A stretch of 44,641 nucleotides of DNA. Source: Ignavibacteria bacterium. Lineage in GTDB: Bacteria > Bacteroidota > Ignavibacteria > Tepidaquicellales > Tepidaquicellaceae. This document shows positions 26,511-34,869 of the stretch, in pieces. Location: positions 413,750 to 458,390 of the forward strand of contig JADLKE010000001.1 of the NCBI GenBank assembly GCA_015657505.1. The letters are read 5' to 3'. The first letter of the stretch is position 1. Each line of letters begins with the position of its first letter. The translations under genes and the position numbers were made by a program. The notes below the pieces were generated by a model that did not search any database, was not told the DNA's origin, and saw nothing but the letters and a program-made list of their open reading frames with translations.

Positions 26511-27476
26511 TTAATCGAAAATTTTCCTATAAACGTGGCAGTATGGTTTTTTCCCGGTCACGTTGTAATAATCCTGATGATAATCTTCCGCCCGCCAGAA
26601 CTTGTTCGCTTTCGTAACTTCCGTCGCGACTTTATATCCTTTATCGGACAAAATATTAATCACCTTTTCGGCAGTTTTCTTTTGCTCATCGTTTAAGAAA
26701 AAAACTCCCGAGCGGTACTGTTCGCCTACATCAGGTCCCTGCCTGTCGACCTGAGTGAAATCGTGTATTTCGAAGAAAAGTTTAGCAAGTTTTTCGTACG
26801 TGACTTTAGAAGGGTCAAAAATAATTTCAAGCGCTTCCGCGTGTCCCGTAGTACCCGTGCAAACTTCCTTGTAAGTAGGATTGTCCTTATGGCCTCCGAT
26901 ATACCCTACAGTGGTTTTTATAACACCGGGCTCGTTCATCATCAGATACTCTACGCCCCAGAAGCATCCGCCCGCGAAATACGCCGTGTCGGTTTTTGTT
27001 TCAGTCATTTTGCCGTATGGTATGAATTTCAATGAAATCGAATTAACGCAGTGCCTTGTGTCCTTTTTCGTGAATCCCTCTCCGAGGAAGACGTGTCCAA
27101 GGTGCGCTCCGCAGTTTGCGCAGATTATTTCGGTTCTCATCCCGTCCTTATCCGGAACGCGTGTTACTGCACCCGGGACTTCGTCGTCGAAACTCGGCCA
27201 TCCGCAACCGGAATCGAATTTGTCGTCCGATTCGTACAGTTTCGCGTCGCACCGCTTGCAGACATAATAACCGTTACCTTTGAAATCATAATACTCGCCC
27301 GTGAATGGTCTTTCAGTGCCTTTCCTTAAAATGACCTGTTCTTCTTCGGGAGTAAGTTTGTTATACTTCTTCGTTGAGTCCATTTTAACATTATTATCGA
27401 TTATCGTATCCGCCGATTTTTTCTCCGAACATCCGAGAATTATCAAGACGGAAAGTAAGATTGTTATTTTATACAT
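26511..27476 (-). CDS. msrAB: Secreted lipoprotein MsrB-MsrA fusion, peptide methionine sulfoxide reductase
   Basis: A 321-residue bifunctional enzyme. A lipoprotein signal with lipobox ILGC (Cys16) puts it in the envelope. The MsrB domain follows (about 40-155), with zinc cysteines CKRC and CANC, GCGWPSF, and the catalytic cysteine in RHCVNS. MsrA is C-terminal (about 160-315), with GGCFWGVE, GYIGGH, TGHAEA and DVGEQYRSG. Together they reduce both epimers of methionine sulfoxide in exported proteins. The order MsrB-MsrA is the reverse of the more familiar MsrA-MsrB fusions, though both orders are known. Reducing power must come from an envelope thioredoxin/CcdA-like system that is not seen here. 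A perfect inverted repeat covers its start codon. Confidence 0.93.
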   Translation of the reverse strand: MYKITILLSVLIILGCSEKKSADTIIDNNVKMDSTKKYNKLTPEEEQVILRKGTERPFTGEYYDFKGNGYYVCKRCDAKLYESDDKFDSGCGWPSFDDEVPGAVTRVPDKDGMRTEIICANCGAHLGHVFLGEGFTKKDTRHCVNSISLKFIPYGKMTETKTDTAYFAGGCFWGVEYLMMNEPGVIKTTVGYIGGHKDNPTYKEVCTGTTGHAEALEIIFDPSKVTYEKLAKLFFEIHDFTQVDRQGPDVGEQYRSGVFFLNDEQKKTAEKVINILSDKGYKVATEVTKANKFWRAEDYHQDYYNVTGKKPYCHVYRKIFD

Positions 27477-27500
27477 ATTAATGCCGCTTTATGTATAAAA
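27467..27500 (-). promoter_or_regulatory. Perfect 10-bp inverted repeat spanning the msrBA start codon
   Basis: TTTTATACAT at 27467-27476 and ATGTATAAAA at 27491-27500 are exact reverse complements with a 14-base spacer. In the transcript the downstream arm begins with the start codon itself (AUGUAUAAAA). A hairpin would therefore sequester it; alternatively the DNA dyad could be a repressor site. The arms are AT-rich, so chance remains possible. The remaining 170 bases up to 27670 show no gene, only a CCCGGC-T-GCCGGG palindrome at 27606-27618. Confidence 0.4.
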
Positions 27501-27670
27501 CGAAATGAAATGAGTTAAAATTCCAGGTTCTGCCGCTGATACACGGATTCAGGAAGCGCAGATGAAAATTTTTACTTCTTAAAAAAGTATCAGAGTCAAG
27601 CGTAACCCGGCTGCCGGGATAACAAATAACCGCAGCAAGCAAGTATACATTAAAGACGGAAGATTGAAAA

Positions 27671-27916
27671 TCATTTCTTCTGCTGCTCAATCCTCTTATT
27701 AAGAGAATCGAGTTCAATCTTCATTTGCTTTAATTTTTCGTCCTGCTGCCTGCTTTCTTTATCAAGGCTGTCGAGAGACTTTCCGAGTTTTTCCTGAGCC
27801 GCTTTCAGGCTGTCCGCGCTCTTTTTTATTTCAAGTTTCCTTTTATCGTCATCCGTCTGCTTAGTACATCCCGATAAGAGAAAGAGCGCCATCACAATAA
27901 CAATAAGATACTTCAT
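27671..27916 (-). CDS. Small coiled-coil lipoprotein, paralogue of the gene at 28031
   Basis: I start at ATG 27916; a GTG 24 bases earlier would put extra residues ahead of the signal. The 81-residue product has the signal MKYLIVIVMALFLLSGC with a textbook lipobox LSGC. The mature part is entirely charged heptad-like helix (SADSLKAAQEKLGKSLDSL, LKQMKIELDSLNKRIEQ). This matches Lpp-like or coiled-coil spacer lipoproteins, anchored by lipid in the outer or inner membrane, though no C-terminal lysine in the enterobacterial Lpp context can be assigned. It shares the SLDSL and M-x-LDSLN pattern with its upstream neighbour, so it is probably a tandem duplicate. No specific function can be read. Confidence 0.75.
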   Translation of the reverse strand: MKYLIVIVMALFLLSGCTKQTDDDKRKLEIKKSADSLKAAQEKLGKSLDSLDKESRQQDEKLKQMKIELDSLNKRIEQQKK

Positions 27917-28030
27917 ATAATATAATGATTGTTTACTCACTAATAATACTAACGGTATATCATTTCGCTACGGTCCGTTACATATAATCCTTATAAACGG
28001 AGCCGTTTTATTAATAAATGTATTGTCGGA

Positions 28031-28282
28031 CTATTTGCTTTCCTGAATATTCCTGTTCAATGAATCGAGTTGCATCTTCATCATATTCAATTCCTCGTCC
28101 ATCTTCCTGTTCGCGGAATTAAGGCTGTCGAGAGACTTGTCCAGATTGCTCTTTACAATCTTCAGGCTGTCGACGCTGCGTTTCATATTCTGCAAATCCC
28201 GATTCCTCTTTTCATCGCCTTGCGATGACGAACATCCGTAAATAAGTAAAAATACAGCAAACAAAAAATATAAATACTTCAT
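28031..28282 (-). CDS. Small coiled-coil lipoprotein, paralogue of the gene at 27671
   Basis: An 83-residue product beginning MKYLYFLFAVFLLIYGC. The lipobox IYGC is less canonical than in its neighbour, but the charge-plus-hydrophobic signal is clear. The mature chain is again a continuous amphipathic helix (RSVDSLKIVKSNLDKSLDSL, MDEELNMMKMQLDSLNRNI) with the repeated DSL spacing seen in the other copy. The gap of 114 bases between the two genes is AT-rich and would allow separate promoters. A 237-base non-coding, AT-rich region separates it from the divergent mutA. Likely an envelope structural or stress-related lipoprotein; function is unassigned. Confidence 0.75.
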   Translation of the reverse strand: MKYLYFLFAVFLLIYGCSSSQGDEKRNRDLQNMKRSVDSLKIVKSNLDKSLDSLNSANRKMDEELNMMKMQLDSLNRNIQESK

Positions 28283-28519
28283 AAAAAATCAGGTTAGTTT
28301 ATCTTAAAATATTGATTTAATGTTATGAAAAAAATGTCAAATACCGTATAACAACATAAGCACTTAAGATAAGCCCCTGATAACAAATATTACGTCAATT
28401 ATTATTAATATGTTACGGCTTAGGGTAATGTTAAGCATAAAGGAGACTCAATTTTTGAATTTAATCTTACGCATAATTTATCGATATTTATTATTATTTG
28501 AAAAATCAATCCGTTACAA

Positions 28520-30646
28520 ATGAGCAAACTTTCAGACAAACCGGACCTCAAAAAAGACTTTCCCGGAACGTCTTTCGATGAATGGAAAAAAGCAGCAGAA
28601 AAAGATTTAAAAGGAGTTCCCTTCGAGAAAAAACTAATTACCAAAACATACGAAGGAATAGACCTTGCGCCGATTTACACGAAAGATGACATAAAAGACA
28701 ATCCTCTTACGGATAATTTTCCCGGATTTACTAATTTCGTCAGGGGCAACAAACCCGACGGATACGTCAGGAATAACTGGTATATTTCTCAGGAAGTATA
28801 CGCTCCGACACCGGAGAAACTCAATGAAGCCCTGATAATCGACCTTGAGAGAGGGCAAACATCAATAAACATCAAACCTGACAAGGCAACCCTGCTTTCA
28901 AAGGACCCCGACATGTCAGAATCAGGCGAAGTCGGAATCGGCGGGACTTCAATTTCCTGCATGAACGACGTAGAAAAGATTTTCAGGAATATCGACATAA
29001 AGAAATTCCACCTGTTCTCGGAGACAGTTTACAGTTCCCTTCCGTATTTTTCATTGTTAGCCGCATACGTGAAGAAAAATAAATTTTCCGAACTTAAAGG
29101 TTGTATTCTTTCAGACCCGTATTCGTGCCTTGTGAAATGCGGACAACCGCCTCACGATATTGAATCGGCGTTTGACGATATGTACAAGACAACGAAATGG
29201 GCGATTGAAAACAAAATGAACATAAAAACAATCGGCTCTAACGGGTACAATTACGTTAATGCAGGCGCGAGCGCTGTACAGGAACTTGCTTATGTGATGT
29301 CAACCGCGATTGATTACATTAACAGAATGCTTGAAAAAGGGCTTAAAATAGACGAAGTCGCTCAGAAATTCAATTTAACTTTCGGCATCTCGACTTTTTA
29401 CTTCATGGAAGTCGCTAAACTCCGCGCGGCAAGAATAATATGGTCGAATATTATTGACGCATATAAAGGCAGCGAATCATCGAAATCGGTGATAATACAC
29501 GGGAAGAGTTCGCTGTATAACCAGACGCGCAATGATATATACGTAAATCTCCTGAGAACTACCACCGAAGCGTTTTCCGCCATCGCGGGAGGCGCGAACA
29601 GCATTCAAACAAGTCCGTTTGATGAATCTCTCGGCGAGCCAGACGAATTTTCGAGGAGGCTTGCGAGAAACACTCAGATTATTTTAAAGGAAGAATCGCA
29701 TTTAAACAGCGTCATTGACCCTGCGGGCGGTTCTTATTACGTCGAAGCGCTTACTGAAGAGATTGCAAGGAAAGCGTGGGAAGCAATTAAGATGATTGAA
29801 AAGGAAGGCGGAATGCTGGAAGCAATAAAGAAGAATATTCCGCAATCCGAAGTGGAAAAAACTGCATCGGACCGCAGGAAAGATTACGCAAAGAGGAAGA
29901 GCGTCATCGTCGGCAACAACATGTACGCGAACGTTAAAGAGGAAAAGCCGGAACCGAGAGGTTCGAACGCGGACGAGATTCATAAAATCCGTTCCGAGTA
30001 TATCAAAAAATTCAGGGTCGAAGGCGGTACTGAAAAGCACAGCGGTATTCTTGACATTCTTCAGAAACTCGCGGACGATTCAAGCGATACAGTTGGACTC
30101 GCGATTGAAGCGTATTTGAAAGGCGCTACGATAGGTGAAATCGGTAAGTCACTGCCGAGGAAAGACACGAACCTGAGCGTCGAAACAATCAAGATTCACA
30201 GGGCGTCTGAAATTTTCGAAGAACTTAGAGACCTCGCATTCGACTACAGGGACAGGAAAGGTTACCTGCCTAAAGTTTTTTTAGCGACAATGGGACCCGT
30301 CAAGCAGCATAAAGCAAGAGCAGATTTCTCAAGAGGATTCTTTGAAGTCGGAGGATTTGACGTGATATACGTGAAAGGTTTCGAAACACCTGAAGAAGCG
30401 GCGACTGAAGCCGGAAAGACAGGCGCGGAAATAACAGTCATATGCTCGACTGACGACACTTATCCCGAACTCGTACCTGCACTGATGAAGACTCTGAAAG
30501 CCGTAAACAAGGACATGAAGGTCATACTCGCGGGATATCCTAAGGAGCAAATCGAAGAGCACAGGAAATCGGGCATCTTTGATTTCATTTATCTCGGAGC
30601 GGATGTACACGCAATACTCAAAAATCTTTTAACGAATTTAAAGTAG
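28520..30646 (+). CDS. mutA: Methylmalonyl-CoA mutase small (beta) subunit
   Basis: A 708-residue homologue of the catalytic subunit with a degenerate active site. The N-terminal TIM-barrel half includes FGISTFYFMEVAKLRAARIIW and SVIDPAGGSYYVE. The C-terminal cobalamin-like domain has GPVKQHKARADFSRGF where the catalytic subunit has the B12-ligating D-x-H-x-x-G, so it cannot bind adenosylcobalamin by the usual histidine. It pairs with MutB as a heterodimer that interconverts (R)-methylmalonyl-CoA and succinyl-CoA, as in Propionibacterium and Bacteroidota. MutB begins 12 bases later. The upstream AT-rich region probably holds the promoter (a TTTG at 28454 and TAATTT near 28475 are weak candidates); I saw no cobalamin riboswitch. 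Confidence 0.94.
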   Translation: MSKLSDKPDLKKDFPGTSFDEWKKAAEKDLKGVPFEKKLITKTYEGIDLAPIYTKDDIKDNPLTDNFPGFTNFVRGNKPDGYVRNNWYISQEVYAPTPEKLNEALIIDLERGQTSINIKPDKATLLSKDPDMSESGEVGIGGTSISCMNDVEKIFRNIDIKKFHLFSETVYSSLPYFSLLAAYVKKNKFSELKGCILSDPYSCLVKCGQPPHDIESAFDDMYKTTKWAIENKMNIKTIGSNGYNYVNAGASAVQELAYVMSTAIDYINRMLEKGLKIDEVAQKFNLTFGISTFYFMEVAKLRAARIIWSNIIDAYKGSESSKSVIIHGKSSLYNQTRNDIYVNLLRTTTEAFSAIAGGANSIQTSPFDESLGEPDEFSRRLARNTQIILKEESHLNSVIDPAGGSYYVEALTEEIARKAWEAIKMIEKEGGMLEAIKKNIPQSEVEKTASDRRKDYAKRKSVIVGNNMYANVKEEKPEPRGSNADEIHKIRSEYIKKFRVEGGTEKHSGILDILQKLADDSSDTVGLAIEAYLKGATIGEIGKSLPRKDTNLSVETIKIHRASEIFEELRDLAFDYRDRKGYLPKVFLATMGPVKQHKARADFSRGFFEVGGFDVIYVKGFETPEEAATEAGKTGAEITVICSTDDTYPELVPALMKTLKAVNKDMKVILAGYPKEQIEEHRKSGIFDFIYLGADVHAILKNLLTNLK

Positions 30647-30658
30647 ATTAAAACATAT

Positions 30659-32836
30659 ATGAAACCGGATTTTTCAAAACTGGATTTAAACTTATCCTCC
30701 GCTAAAGTAACAAAAGAGGAATGGGAAAGGAAATTCAAGCAGGAGACAGGTAAAACGCCTCGAGAGTTTGTCTGGCAGACAATGGAGCAGATTGACGTTA
30801 AACCTCTTTATACAAAAGATGATTTAAAGAATCTCGAGCACATAGAATACGTCGCGGGCATCCCGCCGTTTCTCAGAGGTCCGTATTCTACGATGTATGT
30901 TCAGAGACCGTGGACGGTACGCCAGTATGCGGGCTTTTCCACGGCGGAAGAAAGCAATGCTTTCTACAGAAGAAATCTCGCAGCGGGACAGATGGGACTT
31001 TCAGTCGCATTCGATCTCGCGACTCACAGGGGATACGACTCCGACCATAACCGTGTCGTAGGCGACGTCGGCAAGGCAGGGGTGGCAATTGATTCGATTG
31101 AGGACATGAAAATTCTCTTCTCGGGAATTCCGCTCGATAAAATGTCGGTATCGATGACGATGAACGGAGCCGTCCTTCCGGTGCTCGCGTTCTACATTGT
31201 AGCAGCAGAAGAACAGGGCGTAAAGTGGGAACAATTAACGGGCACGATACAGAACGATATACTTAAAGAATACATGGTTCGCAACACGTACATTTATCCT
31301 CCCGAACCGTCAATAAGAATCATTGCGGATATTTTCAAGTTTACGTCTCAGAACATGCCTAAGTTCAACAGCATCAGCATATCGGGATATCACATGCAGG
31401 AAGCGGGAGCAACGGCAGACCTTGAGATGGCTTATACGCTTGCCGACGGTCTTGAATACGTCAGAACGGGCATAAAGGCGGGAATGGACGTTGACACTTT
31501 CGCGCCGAGGCTGTCGTTTTTCTGGGCTGAAGGGATGAATTATTTCATGGAAGTCTCAAAGTTACGCGCCGCAAGAGTCATCTGGGCAAAACTAATAAAG
31601 ATGTTCGACCCGAAGAACCCGAAATCGATGGCGCTAAGGACCCATTCACAAACGTCAGGATGGAGTCTCACGGAGCAGGACCCGTTCAATAACGTTGTGA
31701 GGACCTGCGTCGAAGCGATGGCGGCGGCGCTCGGTCACACTCAGTCGCTTCATACTAATTCTCTCGACGAAGCAATCGCTTTGCCAACGGATTTTTCCGC
31801 ACGCATAGCGAGGAACACGCAATTGTACCTTCAGGATGAGACAGGAATCTGCAAGGTAATCGACCCGTGGGGCGGCTCGTACTACGTAGAGAGCCTTACG
31901 AATGAACTCCTTCAAAGAGGCTGGGAACACATACTGGAAGTCGAGTCTTACGGCGGCATGACGAAGGCAATAGAAGCAGGGATTCCGAAATTAAGGATTG
32001 AAGAAGCTTCCGCAAGAAGACAGGCTCGAATTGATTCGGGCAGAGAAACCATTGTCGGGGTGAACAAATTCTGTCTCGATAAGGAAGAGCCTATTGAAAT
32101 TCTTGAAGTCGATAACACCGCAGTCAGGCTTTCGCAGATAAAAAGGCTCAACGAAATGAAGTCAAAAAGGAACGAGAATGATGTTCGCGCAGCACTCGAC
32201 GCTCTGACAAAATGCGCGGAATCAGGCGAAGGCAATCTGCTGGACCTTTCAATAAAGGCTGCAAGGGTCAGGGCGACACTTGGAGAAATATCATTTGCAC
32301 TCGAAAAAAACTGGGGGAGGTTTCAGGCCGTGACAAGAACAATTTCAGGCGTTTACAGTTCGGAGTACTCATCCGATGAAGAAAGCAAGGTGAAAGAAGC
32401 GAAACGTCTTACGGACGAATTCGCGAAAAAAGAAGGACGCAGACCACGTATTATGATAGCGAAGATGGGTCAGGACGGACACGACAGGGGCGCGAAAGTC
32501 GTCGCCACCGCTTACGCGGATATGGGTTTTGACGTTGACGTGGGTCCTTTGTTCCAGACACCCGAGGAAACGGCCAGACAGGCAGTCGAGAACGACGTTC
32601 ACATTATTGGAATGAGTTCTCTCGCGGCGGGCCACAAGACGCTGTTGCCGCAGTTGATAGATGAACTGAAGAAACTCGGGCGCGAGGACATCATCGTTAT
32701 AGTAGGCGGAGTAATTCCCGCTCAGGATTACGAATTCCTTTACGAACACGGAGCGGCGGCGATATTCGGTCCGGGCACGAAGATTCCGGAAGCCGCTATT
32801 GCGATAATGCAGGAAGTTAACAAGAGATTTGCATAA
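30659..32836 (+). CDS. mutB: Methylmalonyl-CoA mutase large (alpha, catalytic) subunit
   Basis: 725 residues, the normal length. The substrate-binding barrel is clear: [30 protein letters not shown] in pieces ([19 protein letters not shown]), [27 protein letters not shown] and WGGSYYVE. The C-terminal cobalamin-binding domain has [15 protein letters not shown], with His608 as the lower axial cobalt ligand, then [12 protein letters not shown] and [12 protein letters not shown]. It catalyses the radical carbon-skeleton rearrangement of methylmalonyl-CoA and succinyl-CoA with MutA. The operon ends at a strong hairpin directly downstream. The pathway partner methylmalonyl-CoA epimerase and any propionyl-CoA carboxylase are not in the window. 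Confidence 0.96.
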   Translation: MKPDFSKLDLNLSSAKVTKEEWERKFKQETGKTPREFVWQTMEQIDVKPLYTKDDLKNLEHIEYVAGIPPFLRGPYSTMYVQRPWTVRQYAGFSTAEESNAFYRRNLAAGQMGLSVAFDLATHRGYDSDHNRVVGDVGKAGVAIDSIEDMKILFSGIPLDKMSVSMTMNGAVLPVLAFYIVAAEEQGVKWEQLTGTIQNDILKEYMVRNTYIYPPEPSIRIIADIFKFTSQNMPKFNSISISGYHMQEAGATADLEMAYTLADGLEYVRTGIKAGMDVDTFAPRLSFFWAEGMNYFMEVSKLRAARVIWAKLIKMFDPKNPKSMALRTHSQTSGWSLTEQDPFNNVVRTCVEAMAAALGHTQSLHTNSLDEAIALPTDFSARIARNTQLYLQDETGICKVIDPWGGSYYVESLTNELLQRGWEHILEVESYGGMTKAIEAGIPKLRIEEASARRQARIDSGRETIVGVNKFCLDKEEPIEILEVDNTAVRLSQIKRLNEMKSKRNENDVRAALDALTKCAESGEGNLLDLSIKAARVRATLGEISFALEKNWGRFQAVTRTISGVYSSEYSSDEESKVKEAKRLTDEFAKKEGRRPRIMIAKMGQDGHDRGAKVVATAYADMGFDVDVGPLFQTPEETARQAVENDVHIIGMSSLAAGHKTLLPQLIDELKKLGREDIIVIVGGVIPAQDYEFLYEHGAAAIFGPGTKIPEAAIAIMQEVNKRFA

Positions 32837-32856
32837 CATCTAAATCAGTGTAATAA

Positions 32857-32884
32857 AAAAGGCGGATAACTTTATCCGCCTTTT
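32857..32884. terminator. Bidirectional intrinsic terminator after mutB
   Basis: AAAAGGCGGATAA and TTATCCGCCTTTT are perfect reverse complements separated by CT, with A- and T-tracts on the outer ends. It can stop mutAB transcription on the + strand and that of the small convergent gene (32905-33270) on the - strand. Confidence 0.85.
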
Positions 32885-32904
32885 CATTATTCGTGTATAT
32901 ATTG

Positions 32905-33270
32905 TTACTTTGTAGCCAGATACTGGTATGTACCGTCGCCGTTAATCTGCAGAGTAACCAACTTGCAGGCGTCGATGTTACTGAACACGACGAAATTCCC
33001 CGCCGTATCCGTTATCTTCATATCGAACATGCAGGTCTGACCGTAATCGGCCGGAATTGTAACAGTAACGGTCGAGCCGTTCTCGAACAGACTGTTCGGA
33101 AGAATATCGTTTCCCCAATGCTCGGTTTCTGACGGGGTTACAAAAATATCCACAAGCGTAAAGCCCGTGTTGTTGATTACATCGTAAGTTAAAGCCTGGG
33201 CAGATGAGTTCTTTGTTGAAAACAAAGAAATTACCGCGATAACGGCAAACAGAAATAAGTACTTTCTCAT
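32905..33270 (-). CDS. Small secreted protein of unknown function
   Basis: I place the start at ATG 33270, preceded by AAAGGGG at good spacing; ATG codons further upstream lack this. The 121-residue product has a signal peptide (MRKYLFLFAVIAVISLF, cleavage probably after NSSAQA). The roughly 95-residue mature domain is rich in beta-type residues: YDVINNTGFTLVDIFVTPSE, WGNDILPNS, GSTVTVTIPA, CMFDMKITDTAGN. The W-G-x-D-I-L and CMFD-x-x-I-x-D patterns recall small argininosuccinate-lyase-like or spore-coat-type periplasmic beta domains often left as hypothetical; I do not assign a family. Two cysteines (in QTCMF and DACK) might form a disulfide in the periplasm. It sits between mutB and meaB on the opposite strand. 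Confidence 0.72.
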   Translation of the reverse strand: MRKYLFLFAVIAVISLFSTKNSSAQALTYDVINNTGFTLVDIFVTPSETEHWGNDILPNSLFENGSTVTVTIPADYGQTCMFDMKITDTAGNFVVFSNIDACKLVTLQINGDGTYQYLATK

Positions 33271-33360
33271 TTTTTCCCCTTTGATTTGATTAATATACAA
33301 TAGATTATTATTAAACCCATAAAAGGAGAAAGAAATTCCAAATAATGCCGAAAAAAAATA

Positions 33361-33585
33361 TTAATTTCGGGTATGGTATTTTGCTAAACATTCAGCGTTT
33401 ATTTGTTTCAATTTTTGATAAACGCGCGGCGTCTTCGACGGGATAAAAAGTTTGTCCAGACCGTTGAAGAGTATTCCCCTTATTACCGTCCCGGCCGCCA
33501 AAGGTATTAGAAGTTCTAAATTCAAAATTGATTCTCTCCGGAAAACGTAGAGAAGCGTGACACCGGTAACAGTCATAGATGCCAT
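33361..33585 (-). CDS. Possible small two-helix membrane protein (weak)
   Basis: A 74-codon frame whose product would have two hydrophobic segments (SMTVTGVTLLYVF and LELLIPLAAGTVIRGILF) and a basic C-terminus (TPRVYQKLKQINAECLAKYH). This is a plausible small membrane protein, but the ATG lacks a ribosome-binding site and no family is recognised. If it is not a gene, the whole stretch 33271-33703 is non-coding: AT-rich upstream sequence of the secreted protein and of meaB. Confidence 0.3.
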   Translation of the reverse strand: MASMTVTGVTLLYVFRRESILNLELLIPLAAGTVIRGILFNGLDKLFIPSKTPRVYQKLKQINAECLAKYHTRN

Positions 33586-33703
33586 AAGACCGGAAAAAAT
33601 TGCAAATTGAATGCGGTTTCAACGCTGAAATATATACTGCGCAATTGTATTTTTCGACTTTCAGGTATTCCCTGTTTTTATGATATTGCAATGTGAACAA
33701 GAG

Positions 33704-34825
33704 ATGACAAAGAAGTCAAATACATACAAGCCCGACTGGGTGCCCGAAAATGCGGGCAAGGAATTTGCAACGAGCGTCGTTAAAGGGGTCAATCCGAAGG
33801 ATATTAAAAAATCCGACAAGTCGGTAAAATCGAGAAAGCATCTTGATATAGACGATTATGTTAACGGTGTTCTCGCTAACGACCGTGTAGTACTCGCCAG
33901 AACGATAACGCTTATTGAAAGCAATTCGCACGTTCATAATGAAACCGCTCAGAAAGTGCTCAAGAAAATTCTTCCAGATACGGGGAAATCCCTACGCATA
34001 GGAATCACGGGCGTGCCAGGGGCAGGAAAGAGCACATTCATCGAGTCGCTTGGACTCTACCTGATATCAAAAGGTCACAAAGTTGCGGTGTTGGCGATTG
34101 ACCCGTCAAGCACGGTAACCAAAGGAAGCATACTCGGCGACAAGACAAGAATGGAGAATCTCGCGCGGCAGGAGAACTGCTTCATTAGACCTTCACCTTC
34201 GGGCGGTACGCTCGGCGGAGTCGCGCGTAAGACGCGGGAGACGATGCTGGTATGCGAGGCCGCGGGTTACGACGTCATTCTAATAGAAACCGTAGGCGTC
34301 GGGCAGAGCGAAACGACGGTGCGCTCGATGGTAGATTTCTTCCTTCTGCTGATGATAGCCGGCGCGGGAGACGAACTTCAGGGAATAAAGAAAGGAGTCA
34401 TCGAACTTGCTGATGCACTGCTCATAAACAAGGCTGACGGAGACAACAAACAAAAAGCGCTGCTCGCCAAATCGGATTTTTCAATGGCGCTTCATTACAT
34501 ACAGCACGCAACGAGAGGATGGAAGACCGAGGCTTATATCTGCTCGGCGCTGAACGGAGAAGGCATCAAGGAAATCTGGAATGAGATAATGAAGTTCCGG
34601 GATATAACGAAGGAAAACGGGGTGTTTTACGAACGCAGAAAATCACAGACAATCGAATGGATGAATAAAATGATAGAGGAAAAACTTTTATCGGGATTTT
34701 ATGACAACAACGTTATAAGGAAAGAACTTGATATAATATCCGCGAAAGTACTTAGAGGAGACATACTCCCTCCCGCCGCGGCGGAAATGCTTCTTGAAGT
34801 CTATAAACTCGAAAGAAAGAAATAA
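33704..34825 (+). CDS. meaB: Methylmalonyl-CoA mutase-associated GTPase (G-protein chaperone)
   Basis: A 373-residue P-loop GTPase of the MeaB/ArgK family. I start at ATG 33704 after AAGAG; an in-frame ATG at 33680 adds eight residues with no ribosome-binding site. Walker A is GVPGAGKST (residues 103-111). LAIDPSSTVTKGSILGDKTRM follows with the metal-binding switch residues, then ETVGVGQSE, and NKADG as the G4 base-recognition motif. MeaB protects mutase from inactivation and gates adenosylcobalamin delivery, so it belongs with mutAB even though an opposite-strand gene separates them. It ends at a strong hairpin. Confidence 0.95.
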   Translation: MTKKSNTYKPDWVPENAGKEFATSVVKGVNPKDIKKSDKSVKSRKHLDIDDYVNGVLANDRVVLARTITLIESNSHVHNETAQKVLKKILPDTGKSLRIGITGVPGAGKSTFIESLGLYLISKGHKVAVLAIDPSSTVTKGSILGDKTRMENLARQENCFIRPSPSGGTLGGVARKTRETMLVCEAAGYDVILIETVGVGQSETTVRSMVDFFLLLMIAGAGDELQGIKKGVIELADALLINKADGDNKQKALLAKSDFSMALHYIQHATRGWKTEAYICSALNGEGIKEIWNEIMKFRDITKENGVFYERRKSQTIEWMNKMIEEKLLSGFYDNNVIRKELDIISAKVLRGDILPPAAAEMLLEVYKLERKK

Positions 34826-34827
34826 AA

Positions 34828-34849
34828 AAGGGACGCTAAAGCGTCCCTT
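34828..34849. terminator. Bidirectional intrinsic terminator between meaB and the outer-membrane receptor
   Basis: AAGGGACGC (34828-34836), loop TAAA, GCGTCCCTT (34841-34849): a perfect 9-bp stem. On the - strand it is followed by a run of six T, as expected for terminating the receptor gene. On the + strand a T-run begins at 34857. Confidence 0.88.
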
Positions 34850-34869
34850 CAAATCGTTTTTTTCAGATA

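Noticed and set aside
28283..28519. Cobalamin riboswitch upstream of the B12-dependent mutase
   Set aside because: The 237-base region is AT-rich and I see neither the B12-box-like conserved core nor a matching helix set.
33392..33700. 102-codon open frame on the - strand upstream of meaB
   Set aside because: No ribosome-binding site, no family features, and it runs in a different frame over the only slightly better candidate at 33361-33585.
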